Positions 1 to 9,415 are shown, counted from the stretch's first letter. The stretch is 30,251 nucleotides of DNA from CAZQKL01 sp964593895 [NCBI: uncultured bacterium] (GCA_964593895.1 CAZQKL010000008.1:1-30251), one strand, 5' to 3'. Made by a program: numbers and translations. The notes: generated from the letters alone by a model not told the origin.

Positions 1-2183
1 CATGTGTTGATGGAATAATTATTGGAGAGTATGAAGAAGCATTTGTAAATATTGTAAAATATTTTGAAAAAAACAAAAAATTTGATAGCATAAATCAAAA
101 AGGATTTTTATTTTTTAATAATAAAGATGAAATTGAAGGAAATTCTCAAAAAACTGATTTAATTAATATTGACAGCCTACCTTATCCTGAAAGATTAACT
201 TTACCAGTTTATAATTACGAAGACCTTTTTGCAGGAATGATTTTTCCATCTTTACAAATCCATGCAAGTAGAGGTTGTCCTTTTGGTTGTATATATTGTG
301 TATGGCCTCAAGTTTTATACAGTAGCAGGAAATATAGAACAAGAGACCCTGTAAAAGTTGTTGATGAAATAGAAGAAATGGTAAAATTTTACGGATATAA
401 ATCATTCTATTTTGATGATGATACATTTAACATTGGCAAAGAAAGAATTTTAAAAATCTGTGAAGAAATAAAAAAAAGAGGATTGGATAAAATTCCTTGG
501 TCAGTTATGGCAAGAGCAGATACTTCAGATTTTGAAACATTAAAAGCAATGAAAGAAGCTGGATTAAAATCAATAAAATTTGGAGTTGAATCTGCAGTGC
601 AGGAACTTGTAGATGCTTGTGGAAAAGGTCTTGATTTAAAAAAAGTTGAACAAGCAGTAAAATGGTGCAAAGACCTTGGATTACAATTTCATTTGACTTT
701 CACTTTTGGTCTTCCAGGTGAAACTAAAGAAACTATTGAAAAAACTATAAAATATGCGATTGAACTTTCACCTGATACATGTCAGTTTTCTTTAACAACT
801 CCATTTCCAGGAACAAAATATTTTGAATTGGCAAAAGAAAAAGGGTTACTCCTTACTGAAGAGTGGGATAAATATGATGGAAATAGATACACTGTAATGA
901 GAGGAGAAAACTTAACAAAAGAAGAGCTGGAATTTGCTGTAAAGGAAGCATATAGAAGATGGGAAGAATTTGATAGAAAAAGAAAGGGGCTAAAAGCGTG
1001 CGATAGATGTAGAGCGGGAAAACTGAATATTTGTTATGATAAAAAGAATTTAAAAGTTATTTTTGTCTGTCAGGATGGATATGACCTTGCTCCTGCACGG
1101 GTCAGATGTTACAATTTTGCCAAACAATTAAAAAAATATGGAATAAATACAGAAGTGCTATCATTTTACGATAAATTGGGAGCACAAGACCAGGGTGGTC
1201 AATGTGAAAATATGAGTGATTATGAAAAATTACAGTTAAATCTAAAAGCATACGAAATTTTAAAAAAAGAAAAAAATGCAATATTTTATGTGCAAAAAGC
1301 TGGTTACCATTTTATTGCTCCTTTTTTGGTTGCAGAAGAAAATGGCAACAAAATAATATTTGACTATGATGATTTTGATTTAGCATGTCATCCTTTTCAA
1401 AATATTCATAAATTTGTTTCTGGAATGAAGCCAGATAAATTATTTGAAGACCTTGCAAAAAAAAGTGATGCATGTGTTGGAGCAAGTAAATTCCTTTATG
1501 AAATGCTTAAAAGATTTAATAAAAATTCTCATTACATAGTTACAGGGGTTGATACAGAAAAATTTAATTTTAAAGAAAAAGTTAAAAAAGTTAACGGTTG
1601 TGTTGAAATAATTTGGATGGGGCATGTATGGTCTCCTGACATTTTTAATTCTCTAAAATTCTGCATTGAAAATTATGTCGCTCTTCCAAAAGAAGTTATT
1701 GAAAAAAGTAGATTTAATTTAATAATATTTGGGGAATTTGCAAAAATATTAGAAAATATTGTTAAAAGAGATTTAAAAGATTATTATGGTAAAAAGATAA
1801 TTTTTCATGAAAAGAAAAAACCTGATGAAATACCAGAAATTTTAAATAAAACTCATATTGGGCTCGCTCCTCTTGATAATTCCAATGAATTTACAGCTGT
1901 TTTTAATAAATCTAAAAGTCCAACAAAAGTATTTGAATATATGGCAACAAAAGTTGCAGTTATAGGAAGTAGAATTGGAGAATTAGAGCATATAATTCAG
2001 GATGGAATAAATGGATTTTTATATTCAGATGCTGATGAGTTTAAAATTAAACTCAAAGAATTAATATTAAATGAGAATTTGAGAAATGAATTTGTTTTAA
2101 ATGCTTATAATGATGCAATTGAAAAATATTCTTTAGAAGCAATTGGTGGTAAGCTTATAAATGTTATAAATTCAATAATTTAA
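1..2183 (+). CDS. B12-binding radical SAM / GT4 glycosyltransferase fusion (5' partial)
   Basis: The frame is open from the left edge, so the ATG at 237 is internal and the start lies outside the window. The part upstream of 237 (IIIGEYEEAF, then LPYPERL) looks like the end of a cobalamin-binding domain and its linker. The radical SAM core follows at once: CPFGCIYC (cysteines at codons 276, 288 and 297) is the CxxxCxxC [4Fe-4S] motif, and later motifs (FDDDTF, KFGVES, FGLPGET) fit B12-binding radical SAM enzymes. From about base 1045 a second domain begins; it resembles a GT4-type glycosyltransferase, ending in the sugar-nucleotide region around PTKVFEYMATKVAVIGSR. A small Cys cluster (CDRCRAGKLNIC, about 1000-1035) joins the halves. 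The two epimerases downstream suggest a role in making or modifying a surface glycan. The radical SAM reaction and the sugar donor cannot be told from sequence. Confidence 0.85.
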   Translation, partial: CVDGIIIGEYEEAFVNIVKYFEKNKKFDSINQKGFLFFNNKDEIEGNSQKTDLINIDSLPYPERLTLPVYNYEDLFAGMIFPSLQIHASRGCPFGCIYCVWPQVLYSSRKYRTRDPVKVVDEIEEMVKFYGYKSFYFDDDTFNIGKERILKICEEIKKRGLDKIPWSVMARADTSDFETLKAMKEAGLKSIKFGVESAVQELVDACGKGLDLKKVEQAVKWCKDLGLQFHLTFTFGLPGETKETIEKTIKYAIELSPDTCQFSLTTPFPGTKYFELAKEKGLLLTEEWDKYDGNRYTVMRGENLTKEELEFAVKEAYRRWEEFDRKRKGLKACDRCRAGKLNICYDKKNLKVIFVCQDGYDLAPARVRCYNFAKQLKKYGINTEVLSFYDKLGAQDQGGQCENMSDYEKLQLNLKAYEILKKEKNAIFYVQKAGYHFIAPFLVAEENGNKIIFDYDDFDLACHPFQNIHKFVSGMKPDKLFEDLAKKSDACVGASKFLYEMLKRFNKNSHYIVTGVDTEKFNFKEKVKKVNGCVEIIWMGHVWSPDIFNSLKFCIENYVALPKEVIEKSRFNLIIFGEFAKILENIVKRDLKDYYGKKIIFHEKKKPDEIPEILNKTHIGLAPLDNSNEFTAVFNKSKSPTKVFEYMATKVAVIGSRIGELEHIIQDGINGFLYSDADEFKIKLKELILNENLRNEFVLNAYNDAIEKYSLEAIGGKLINVINSII

Positions 2184-2203
2184 GAAAAACAAGGAGGTAA
2201 AAC

Positions 2204-3277
2204 ATGTCAGTAGCATTAGTTACAGGTTCAGCAGGATTAATTGGTTCAGAATCAGTAAAATTTTTAATAGACAAAGGATTTGATGTTGTGGGAATTGATA
2301 ATAATATGAGAGAATACTATTTTGGAAAAGATGCTTCAACCTTATGGAATAGAAATTTTCTCATTAAAACATATAAAAATTACTATCATTTTGATATTGA
2401 TATAAGGGATGAAAATGAAATTGAAAAAATCTTTAAAAAATTCAAATTTAATTTAATTATTCACACTGCAGCTCAACCTTCTCATGATTGGGCAGCAAAA
2501 GAACCTTATACAGATTTTACGGTAAATGCTAATGGAACTTTAATTTTACTTGAAAATTTCAGAAAATATTGTCCTACCGCAGTGTTCATTTTTACTTCTA
2601 CTAACAAAGTTTACGGAGATACCCCAAATAGATTACCTTTAATAGAACTTGAAAAAAGATACGAAATTGACAAAAATCACAGATATTACAATGGAATAGA
2701 CGAAACCATGAGTATTGATCAATCTCTACATTCACTTTTTGGAGCAAGTAAGGTAGCTGCAGACATTCTTGTGCAGGAATATGGAAGATATTTTCATTTA
2801 AAAACAGCGTGTTTTAGAGGAGGATGTTTAACAGGACCTGCTCATTCTGGGACAAGACTACATGGATTTTTATCATACTTAATGAGATGTTGTATCTGGG
2901 GGCAAAAATACTATATTTATGGATACAAAGGAAAACAGGTACGAGACAACATTCATTCTTATGATTTAGTTAATATGTTCTGGCATTTTTATGAAAATCC
3001 AAAAGAAGGTGAAGTTTACAATGCAGGTGGCTCAAGATTTTCAAATTGTTCAATTTTAGAAGCAATTGAATTATGTGAAGAAATTTCAGGGAAGAAACTT
3101 GATTATGAATATGTTGATAAAAATAGAATAGGTGACCATATATGGTATATTTCAGATGTTTCAAAATTTAAAAATCATTATCCTCAATGGAATTTTAAGT
3201 ATTCTCTTCTTGATATATTAAACGAAATTTACGATTATCAAAGTTATTTATATAAAAAGGGAATAATCAATTTTTAA
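2204..3277 (+). CDS. NAD-dependent epimerase, CDP-paratose 2-epimerase-like, with Tyr-to-Phe in the YxxxK motif
   Basis: This 357-residue extended short-chain dehydrogenase/reductase starts with the Rossmann motif GSAGLIG (residues 8-14). It resembles the CDP-paratose/CDP-tyvelose epimerase branch, which inverts a sugar centre through NAD-bound oxidation and reduction. The Ser/Thr position is in STNKVYG (about 132-138). Where the catalytic YxxxK is expected the protein has F179-G-A-S-K183, so the tyrosine is phenylalanine while the lysine stays. The [10 protein letters not shown] stretch is shared with the next gene. A strong AGGAGG lies 7 bases before the ATG, 20 bases after the radical SAM-GT gene, so the two are probably one operon. 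As I recall, related proteins also carry LFGASK, so the change may mark a subfamily rather than a defect. Class confidence is high; the substrate is unknown. Confidence 0.85.
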   Translation: MSVALVTGSAGLIGSESVKFLIDKGFDVVGIDNNMREYYFGKDASTLWNRNFLIKTYKNYYHFDIDIRDENEIEKIFKKFKFNLIIHTAAQPSHDWAAKEPYTDFTVNANGTLILLENFRKYCPTAVFIFTSTNKVYGDTPNRLPLIELEKRYEIDKNHRYYNGIDETMSIDQSLHSLFGASKVAADILVQEYGRYFHLKTACFRGGCLTGPAHSGTRLHGFLSYLMRCCIWGQKYYIYGYKGKQVRDNIHSYDLVNMFWHFYENPKEGEVYNAGGSRFSNCSILEAIELCEEISGKKLDYEYVDKNRIGDHIWYISDVSKFKNHYPQWNFKYSLLDILNEIYDYQSYLYKKGIINF

Positions 3278-3293
3278 TTAAAAAGAGGTTAAT

Positions 3294-4346
3294 ATGAATG
3301 TTTTAATCACAGGTGGAGCAGGTTTTGTTGGGAGTAATATAGCAATTTTTTTAAAAGAAAAATATCCTGAATGGGAAATCTATGTTCTTGACAATCTTAA
3401 AAGAAGAGGAAGTGAATTAAATCTACCTCGTTTGAAGGAAAAAGGAATTTATTTTTATCATGGGGATATAAGAAATAGCGAAGATTTTTACGAATTTTAC
3501 AGTAAAGATATAAATTTTCTTATAGAATGTTCTGCAGAACCTTCAGCGCTTGCAGGAATTGATGGAAATTCTTTTTATGTTGTTAACACAAACCTTAATG
3601 GATTAATAAATTGTCTTGAATTCTGCAAAAAGGTAAAATCTAATCTAATATTTCTTTCCACAAGTAGAGTTTATCCTTATGAAAAATTAAATGCCATTCC
3701 TTTTACAGAAACTGAAACAAGATTTATTTGGACAGATGATAATTACAAAAATGGGATTTCAGAAAATTTTAACTTAGATGGAGCAAAAACACTCTATGGA
3801 GCTTCAAAATTGGCAGGAGAACTATTTATAATTGAATATTCAAATATTTTTGGTTTTAAAAGTGTTATAAACAGATTCAGTGTAATTGCTGGACCTTGGC
3901 AATTTGGCAAAGTTGACCAGGGAGTTTTTACATTATGGATGCTTCATCATTATTTTAAAAAAGATTTAACATATATAGGTTTTGGCGGAAAAGGTAAACA
4001 GGTAAGAGATTTAATTCATATTAAAGATGTTATCTCACTAATTGAATGGGAAATATTTAACATAGATAAAGTAAATCTTCAAATTTTTAACGCTGGTGGT
4101 GGAAATTTTAGCAATCTATCTTTACTTGAAGCAACAAAATTGTGTGAAGAAATTACAGGTAATAGAATAAAAATTTACTCCAATCCTGAAACAAGGCCTG
4201 GAGATGTAAGGATTTTTATCATCAATTATCAGAAAATAAAAGATATCTCATCATGGACACCTAAATTTAATTCCAAAGAAATTTTATACGATATTTTCAA
4301 ATGGATAAATGAAAATGAAAAATTTCTTAAAATTCTCTCCTCTTGA
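3294..4346 (+). CDS. NAD-dependent epimerase, CDP-paratose 2-epimerase-like
   Basis: This 350-residue extended SDR is a paralogue of the gene before it. Its Rossmann motif is GGAGFVG (residues 7-13), and the canonical catalytic motif is complete: Y168-G-A-S-K172. STSRVYP (about 122-128) supplies the serine/threonine of the catalytic set. The region GGKGKQVRDLIH matches the neighbour's closely. The probable role is epimerising or otherwise editing a nucleotide-activated sugar for a surface polysaccharide; the exact sugar is not deducible. It starts 16 bases after the first epimerase behind AGAGG and is the last gene of this cluster. Its TGA stop (4344-4346) lies inside the -35 box of the next transcription unit. 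Family call is firm, substrate is not. Confidence 0.87.
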   Translation: MNVLITGGAGFVGSNIAIFLKEKYPEWEIYVLDNLKRRGSELNLPRLKEKGIYFYHGDIRNSEDFYEFYSKDINFLIECSAEPSALAGIDGNSFYVVNTNLNGLINCLEFCKKVKSNLIFLSTSRVYPYEKLNAIPFTETETRFIWTDDNYKNGISENFNLDGAKTLYGASKLAGELFIIEYSNIFGFKSVINRFSVIAGPWQFGKVDQGVFTLWMLHHYFKKDLTYIGFGGKGKQVRDLIHIKDVISLIEWEIFNIDKVNLQIFNAGGGNFSNLSLLEATKLCEEITGNRIKIYSNPETRPGDVRIFIINYQKIKDISSWTPKFNSKEILYDIFKWINENEKFLKILSS

Positions 4347-4371
4347 CACAGACGATTAAAATTTATATGTT
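4343..4371 (+). promoter_or_regulatory. sigma-70-like promoter for aspS and downstream genes
   Basis: TTGACA (4343-4348) is a perfect -35 box. After exactly 17 bases comes TATGTT (4366-4371), matching four of six -10 positions. Transcription would start near 4378, leaving a leader of about 27 bases before the aspS ATG. The -35 box overlaps the stop codon of the upstream epimerase. It separates the glycan cluster from the housekeeping run. The box match and spacing are seen; activity is inferred. Confidence 0.6.
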
Positions 4372-4391
4372 AACAATTCCTTAAATAAATT

Positions 4392-4398
4392 GAGGAGG
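4392..4398 (+). promoter_or_regulatory. ribosome binding site that fixes the aspS start
   Basis: GAGGAGG lies 6 bases before the ATG at 4405. The longer reading frame from a TTG at 4390 would start inside this site, so 4405 is the better start. Confidence 0.8.
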
Positions 4399-4404
4399 AT
4401 TTTA

Positions 4405-6168
4405 ATGTCAAAATATAGAACTCATTATTGTGGAGAATTGCGTAGTAAAAATATTGGAGAAAATGTAAAATTATGTGGATGGGTTGAAAACTGGAGAGAC
4501 CATGGGGGAATAGTTTTTATTGACTTAAGAGATATTACAGGAATAACTCAGATTGTTTTTAATCCAGAGGTAAATAAAACTGTCCATGAAATTGCTCATA
4601 AATTAAGGGCAGAATATGTAATTTCAATTGAAGGAGAGGTCAGTCCAAGACCTGAAGGAACAGTTAACCTAAAACTTCCAACTGGCGAGATTGAAGTAAT
4701 TGTCAAAAAAGTGAATGTTCTGTCAGAATCTAAAACTCCTCCATTTGTAATTGAAGATAGAGTTGAAGTTAGTGAAAATTTAAGGCTTACATATAGGTAT
4801 CTTGATTTAAGAAGACCAAAAATGCAAAAAAATATAATTTTAAGACATAAAACTGCACAAATTATAAGAGAATTTCTAAACTCCCACAATTTTATTGAAA
4901 TAGAAACTCCATTTTTAACAAAATCAACTCCAGAAGGAGCAAGAGATTATCTTGTTCCAAGTAGAGTTAATCCAGGAAAATTTTACGCACTTCCACAATC
5001 ACCTCAACTTTTTAAACAAATTTTAATGATTTCAGGATTTGATAGATACTATCAGATTGTTAAATGCTTTAGAGATGAGGATTTAAGAGCAGATAGACAA
5101 CCTGAATTTACTCAGATAGATTTAGAAATGAGTTTTGTTGAAAAAGAAGATGTGATGGAAATAACTGAAAATCTTTTAAAAAAGATTTTTAAAGAAATTA
5201 AGGGAATTGATTTTACAGAAAAATTTCCAGTTTTAACCTATGAGGAAGCTATTGAAAAATATGGGCTTGATGCACCAGATATTAGATTTGAATTATTTTT
5301 AAATGATGTAACTGATATTTTTGAAAAAACTCAATTTAAAGTTTTTGCAAATGCAATTAAAAATAAAGGGATTATTAAAGCAATAAAGATTGAAGATGGA
5401 GCTAAATTTTCAAGAAAAGATTTAGATGAACTAACAGAATTTGTAAAAATTTATGGTGCAAAAGGGATGGCATGGATTAAAATTTTAGAAAATGAATGGC
5501 AAAGCCCCATTGTAAAATTTTTCTCTGATGATGAAAAAAAACTACTTCAGAAGAGATTATCTTTAAAAACAGGTGATTTAGTTGTTTTTGGTGCTGATGC
5601 TCCTAAAATTGTCAATGAATCTTTAGGCCATTTAAGAAAGGAGATAGCAAAAAGGTTGAATTTGATTAATGAAAATGAGTATAAATTTGTATGGATTACT
5701 GATTTTCCTTTACTTGAATGGGATGAAGATGAAAAAAGATATACTGCTCTACATCATCCTTTTACATCTCCAAAAGATGAAGATTTAGATTTACTTGAAA
5801 AAGAACCTGAAAAAGTAAAATCAAAAGCTTATGATATTGTTTTAAATGGAATTGAGCTTGGTGGAGGAAGTATAAGAATTCATAGGAAAGATGTTCAATC
5901 AAAGGTTTTTAAAGCATTAAATATTTCAGAAGAAGAAGCGGAAAAAAAATTTGGTTTTCTTTTAAATGCACTTGAATATGGAGCCCCACCTCATGGTGGA
6001 CTTGCAATTGGTTTTGATAGATTAATGATGTTTTTAACAGATTCAAACAATATAAGAGATGTTATTCCATTTCCAAAAACTCAAAAAGCTGTTTGTTTGC
6101 TTACTGGTGCTCCTTCTGAAGTTGATAAAAAACAGCTTAAAGAGCTCAGTATAAAAGTTACAATATGA
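4405..6168 (+). CDS. aspS: Aspartate--tRNA ligase, bacterial type, probably non-discriminating
   Basis: AspRS charges tRNA-Asp with aspartate; non-discriminating forms also charge tRNA-Asn for later amidation by GatCAB. The 587-residue protein has the bacterial layout: an N-terminal OB-fold anticodon domain (about 1-110), the class II catalytic core with motif 2 (FRDEDLRADRQPEFTQ), a GAD-type insertion in the middle, and a C-terminal motif 3 (GLAIGFDRL). His33 (in RDHGG) and Gly85 (in PRPEGTVN) match the pair known from studies of Pseudomonas-type enzymes to allow mischarging of tRNA-Asn; discriminating enzymes usually have Leu and Lys there. The start at 4405 is set by GAGGAGG. The stop overlaps the tilS start by four bases (ATGA). 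Confidence 0.96.
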   Translation: MSKYRTHYCGELRSKNIGENVKLCGWVENWRDHGGIVFIDLRDITGITQIVFNPEVNKTVHEIAHKLRAEYVISIEGEVSPRPEGTVNLKLPTGEIEVIVKKVNVLSESKTPPFVIEDRVEVSENLRLTYRYLDLRRPKMQKNIILRHKTAQIIREFLNSHNFIEIETPFLTKSTPEGARDYLVPSRVNPGKFYALPQSPQLFKQILMISGFDRYYQIVKCFRDEDLRADRQPEFTQIDLEMSFVEKEDVMEITENLLKKIFKEIKGIDFTEKFPVLTYEEAIEKYGLDAPDIRFELFLNDVTDIFEKTQFKVFANAIKNKGIIKAIKIEDGAKFSRKDLDELTEFVKIYGAKGMAWIKILENEWQSPIVKFFSDDEKKLLQKRLSLKTGDLVVFGADAPKIVNESLGHLRKEIAKRLNLINENEYKFVWITDFPLLEWDEDEKRYTALHHPFTSPKDEDLDLLEKEPEKVKSKAYDIVLNGIELGGGSIRIHRKDVQSKVFKALNISEEEAEKKFGFLLNALEYGAPPHGGLAIGFDRLMMFLTDSNNIRDVIPFPKTQKAVCLLTGAPSEVDKKQLKELSIKVTI

Positions 6169-7523
6169 ACTATTCAGAAACTTTTTTAAATTTTATTGAA
6201 AAAAACAGGCTTATAAAAAAAAATGACAAAATTTTAGTAGCTTTTTCTGGAGGAAAAGATTCAGTAACACTTGCCCATCTACTTTTAAGAAATAATTATG
6301 ACTTTTCCCTTGCCCATCTAAATCATAATTTAAGAGGAGAGGAAAGTGAAAGAGATATGAATTTTTGCATTGAATTTGCTAAAAAATATAACCTTCAAAT
6401 ATTTACAAGAACTGTAAATATTAAAAAAATCTCAATTCATAGAAAAAAAAGTATTGAAGAAACTGGAAGAGAGGAAAGATACAGATTTTTAAATGAAATT
6501 GCGGAAGATTACGGTTTTAGCAAAATAGCGACAGCCCACCATTTAGATGACCAGGTTGAAACTTTTTTCATAAATTTTTTTAGAAAAAAATCTATTTTTG
6601 CTCTTCAAGGAATAAAATTGAAATATGGAAAAATTGTTAGACCACTTCTATGTTTTACAAAAAATGATATAGAAGAGTATATAAAAAAGGAAAATTTACC
6701 TTATGTTGAAGATTCATCAAATTTTGATACAAATTTTTTAAGAAATAAGATAAGACATATTCTTATTCCTTTTTTAGAAAAGGAATTTAGTGTTGATTTA
6801 AATTCAATAATTAAATTTTACCAAGGAAAAATAAAGGAAATTGAAGAAGTTTTAAATTTTATAATTCAAGATATTTTTGAAAAAGCAATTTTTGTTAGTA
6901 GAGATACAGTAAAAATTAACAAAAAAAAATTACCAAAATTTTGGGATTTTGATTTTATTAGATTTGAAATTTACAAAAATATTTTAACAATTTTAAATCT
7001 TTCTTATTCAAAAAATTTTCTAACAGAAATTGATAAATTCATAAAAACTGAAAAAGAAACAGGAAAATTTTATGTAGATTTTTTAAAAATTTTCAAAGAA
7101 TATGGAATAATTATTTTTACAAAAGACGAGGTAGGTTGGAAAAAAGAAGAATTAAAAATTAATGAACCTGGAGAATACACCTTTTTAGATTACAAAATTA
7201 TTTTAAAAATTATCCCAAAAGATGAGATTAATTTTAAGGAAGAAGATGCTATTTTCCTTGATTATGATAAGATAAAATTTCCAATAAAAGTGAGATTTTA
7301 TAGAGAAGGAGATAGGTTTATTCCCCTTGGAATGAATGATTATGTTAAGTTAAAAGACTTTTTTATCAATCAGAAAATTCCATTTAGAATTAGGAGAAAT
7401 CTTTTTATTTTTGAAGATGCAAACTCAGAAATAATTTCAGTTTATACAATTAGAATTTCAGAGAAATTTAAAATTGATAATTCAACAAAAAAGGTCCTAA
7501 AAATCAAAATTTTATTGAATTAG
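6165..7523 (+). CDS. tilS: tRNA(Ile)-lysidine synthase
   Basis: TilS uses ATP and lysine to turn cytidine 34 of the CAU-anticodon tRNA-Ile into lysidine, so that it reads AUA and is charged with isoleucine. The PP-loop ATP pyrophosphatase motif SGGKDS is at residues 28-33. AHLNHNLRGEES, the AHHLDDQVETFF stretch and RNKIRHILIP are typical TilS signatures. The C-terminal TilS domain is present (REGDRFIPLGM and KLKDFFINQKIP). The 452-residue length is normal. The ATG overlaps the aspS stop as ATGA, so translation is probably coupled. AUA codons are common in this AT-rich window (for example in folP and cdaA), which makes the enzyme's job important here. Confidence 0.95.
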   Translation: MNYSETFLNFIEKNRLIKKNDKILVAFSGGKDSVTLAHLLLRNNYDFSLAHLNHNLRGEESERDMNFCIEFAKKYNLQIFTRTVNIKKISIHRKKSIEETGREERYRFLNEIAEDYGFSKIATAHHLDDQVETFFINFFRKKSIFALQGIKLKYGKIVRPLLCFTKNDIEEYIKKENLPYVEDSSNFDTNFLRNKIRHILIPFLEKEFSVDLNSIIKFYQGKIKEIEEVLNFIIQDIFEKAIFVSRDTVKINKKKLPKFWDFDFIRFEIYKNILTILNLSYSKNFLTEIDKFIKTEKETGKFYVDFLKIFKEYGIIIFTKDEVGWKKEELKINEPGEYTFLDYKIILKIIPKDEINFKEEDAIFLDYDKIKFPIKVRFYREGDRFIPLGMNDYVKLKDFFINQKIPFRIRRNLFIFEDANSEIISVYTIRISEKFKIDNSTKKVLKIKILLN

Positions 7524-7534
7524 TTATTGAACTG

Positions 7535-7552
7535 TGATAATTTTTATTATCA
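7535..7552. repeat. perfect short inverted repeat upstream of ftsH
   Basis: TGATAAT (7535-7541) and ATTATCA (7546-7552) are exact inverted copies separated by TTTT. It lies in the 77-base gap between tilS and ftsH, 10 bases before the GGAGG. The stem is nearly all A-T and is too weak for a convincing terminator. It could be an operator half-site pair or chance in AT-rich DNA. Confidence 0.35.
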
Positions 7553-7562
7553 ATTAAAATCT

Positions 7563-7567
7563 GGAGG
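7563..7567 (+). promoter_or_regulatory. ribosome binding site upstream of ftsH, badly placed for the ATG
   Basis: GGAGG lies 33 bases before the ATG at 7601 but only 6 bases before an in-frame ATT at 7574. No ATG, GTG or TTG occurs in frame between them. Either ATT is used as a rare start, or the weaker AAGG at 7593-7596 serves the ATG. Confidence 0.6.
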
Positions 7568-7600
7568 TTTAAAATTAACGGAAACAGACCAAAAGGCCAG

Positions 7601-9415
7601 ATGCCAAATAATGATTTTATCAAAAATTTGAGCCTATGGCTTGTAATTATTTTAATTGTTATAATGATTTTCAATGCTTTCAATAATCCAAAGGGAGTTT
7701 CAAGGGAGATTACCTATACTGATTTTTTAAATCTTGTAAAATCCCAGCAGGTTGAAAGTGTAATAATTCAGGGAAATGAAGTAAAACTGAAAACTGTCAC
7801 AGGGAAATTTTATAGATGTTACATTCCTAATGACCCAAGTTTAATTGAGTTATTGAAAAAAAATAATGTATTAATTACTGTTAAACCTGAAGAGAAAACA
7901 TCTTTATGGCAGTCAATTTTAATTTCCTGGTTTCCAATGTTATTACTGATAGGTGTGTGGATATTCTTTATGAGGCAAATGTCAGCAGGTGGAGGGAAAG
8001 CTTTCAGTTTTGGGAAAAGTAGAGCAAAATTACTAACAAAAGATGAAAATAAAGTAACATTCAAAGATGTTGCTGGCATAGATGAAGCAAAAGAAGAAGT
8101 TCAGGAAATAATTGAATTTTTAAAAGACCCAAAAAAATTTACAAAACTTGGAGGTAAAATTCCAAAAGGAGTTCTTTTAATTGGTCCTCCAGGAACTGGA
8201 AAAACTCTTTTAGCAAAAGCAATTGCAGGTGAAGCAGATGTTCCATTTTTCAGTATAAGCGGTTCAGAATTTGTGGAAATGTTTGTTGGTGTTGGTGCTG
8301 CAAGGGTAAGAGACTTATTCATTCAAGGCAAAAAAAATGCTCCATGTATAATTTTTATAGATGAAATTGATGCAGTTGGCAGACATAGAGGTGCTGGACT
8401 TGGTGGAGGACATGATGAAAGAGAGCAAACTTTAAATCAATTATTGGTTGAAATGGATGGGTTTGACTCAAAAGAAGGAGTTATAATTATTGCTGCAACA
8501 AACAGACCAGATGTTTTAGACCCGGCACTTTTAAGACCAGGAAGATTTGATAGACAGGTTTATGTTCCAAATCCAGATGTAAAAGGCCGTGAAGGTATCT
8601 TAAAGGTTCACACAAGAAATAAACCTCTTGGAGAAGATGTTGATTTATCAATTATTGCAAGAGGCACACCTGGATTTTCAGGTGCAGATTTAGCAAATAT
8701 TGTAAATGAAGCTGCATTAATTGCTGCAAAAAAGGGAAAAGATAAAATTGAAATGGAAGATTTTGAAGAGGCAAAAGATAAAATAATTCTTGGAAAAGAA
8801 AGAAGAAGCATGATTATTAGCCCAGAAGAGAAGAAAAATACAGCATATCACGAAAGTGGTCACACAATTGTAGCTAAAAAACTGCCTCATGCAGACCCAA
8901 TTCATAAAGTTACAATAATTCCAAGAGGAAGAGCTCTTGGAGTAACTCAACAGATGCCAGTTGATGATAGATACACCTACACAAAAGAGTATCTTGAAAC
9001 TCAGATTGCAATACTTATGGGTGGAAGAGTTGCAGAAGAACTTGTTTTAAATCATATGACAACTGGAGCTGGCAATGATATTGAAAGAGCAACTCAGCTT
9101 GCAAGAAAAATGGTATGTGAATGGGGAATGAGTTCCCTTGGTCCAATATCATTTGGTGAAAAAAATGAAGAAATTTTTCTTGGAAAAGAATTAATAAGAC
9201 ATAAAGATTACAGTGAAAGAACCGCAATTTTAATTGATAAAGAAGTAGAGAAAATAGTTAAAAATGGCTATGATACTGCAAAAAAAATATTAATAGAAAA
9301 CATTGATGCTCTTCATAGAATGGCAAAAGCACTTCTTGAAAAAGAGACATTAACTTCAGACGAAATAGATAGAATTTTAAATGGGGAGGATTTAGTTGGA
9401 AAAAAAGAGGTTTGA
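7601..9415 (+). CDS. ftsH: ATP-dependent zinc metalloprotease FtsH
   Basis: FtsH is a hexameric inner-membrane AAA+ protease that pulls out and degrades membrane and soluble proteins. The 604-residue protein has the standard order: a membrane segment at about 12-28, a small periplasmic domain (about 30-105), a second membrane segment (about 108-124), and the AAA+ module with GPPGTGKT (195-202), Walker B IIFIDEID and the SRH ([20 protein letters not shown]). The M41 peptidase domain carries the zinc motif HESGH (417-421). The start is uncertain: the ATG at 7601 has only a weak AAGG, whereas an in-frame ATT at 7574 has an ideal GGAGG and would add nine residues (INGNRPKGQ). The stop overlaps the start of folP by 20 bases. 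The family call is certain. Confidence 0.97.
   Translation: MPNNDFIKNLSLWLVIILIVIMIFNAFNNPKGVSREITYTDFLNLVKSQQVESVIIQGNEVKLKTVTGKFYRCYIPNDPSLIELLKKNNVLITVKPEEKTSLWQSILISWFPMLLLIGVWIFFMRQMSAGGGKAFSFGKSRAKLLTKDENKVTFKDVAGIDEAKEEVQEIIEFLKDPKKFTKLGGKIPKGVLLIGPPGTGKTLLAKAIAGEADVPFFSISGSEFVEMFVGVGAARVRDLFIQGKKNAPCIIFIDEIDAVGRHRGAGLGGGHDEREQTLNQLLVEMDGFDSKEGVIIIAATNRPDVLDPALLRPGRFDRQVYVPNPDVKGREGILKVHTRNKPLGEDVDLSIIARGTPGFSGADLANIVNEAALIAAKKGKDKIEMEDFEEAKDKIILGKERRSMIISPEEKKNTAYHESGHTIVAKKLPHADPIHKVTIIPRGRALGVTQQMPVDDRYTYTKEYLETQIAILMGGRVAEELVLNHMTTGAGNDIERATQLARKMVCEWGMSSLGPISFGEKNEEIFLGKELIRHKDYSERTAILIDKEVEKIVKNGYDTAKKILIENIDALHRMAKALLEKETLTSDEIDRILNGEDLVGKKEV
9383..9390 (+). promoter_or_regulatory. 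ribosome binding site supporting a TTG start for folP
   Basis: GGGGAGGA, inside the end of ftsH, lies 5 bases before the TTG at 9396. No ATG in the folP frame is near it, so TTG is the likely start codon. Confidence 0.65.
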
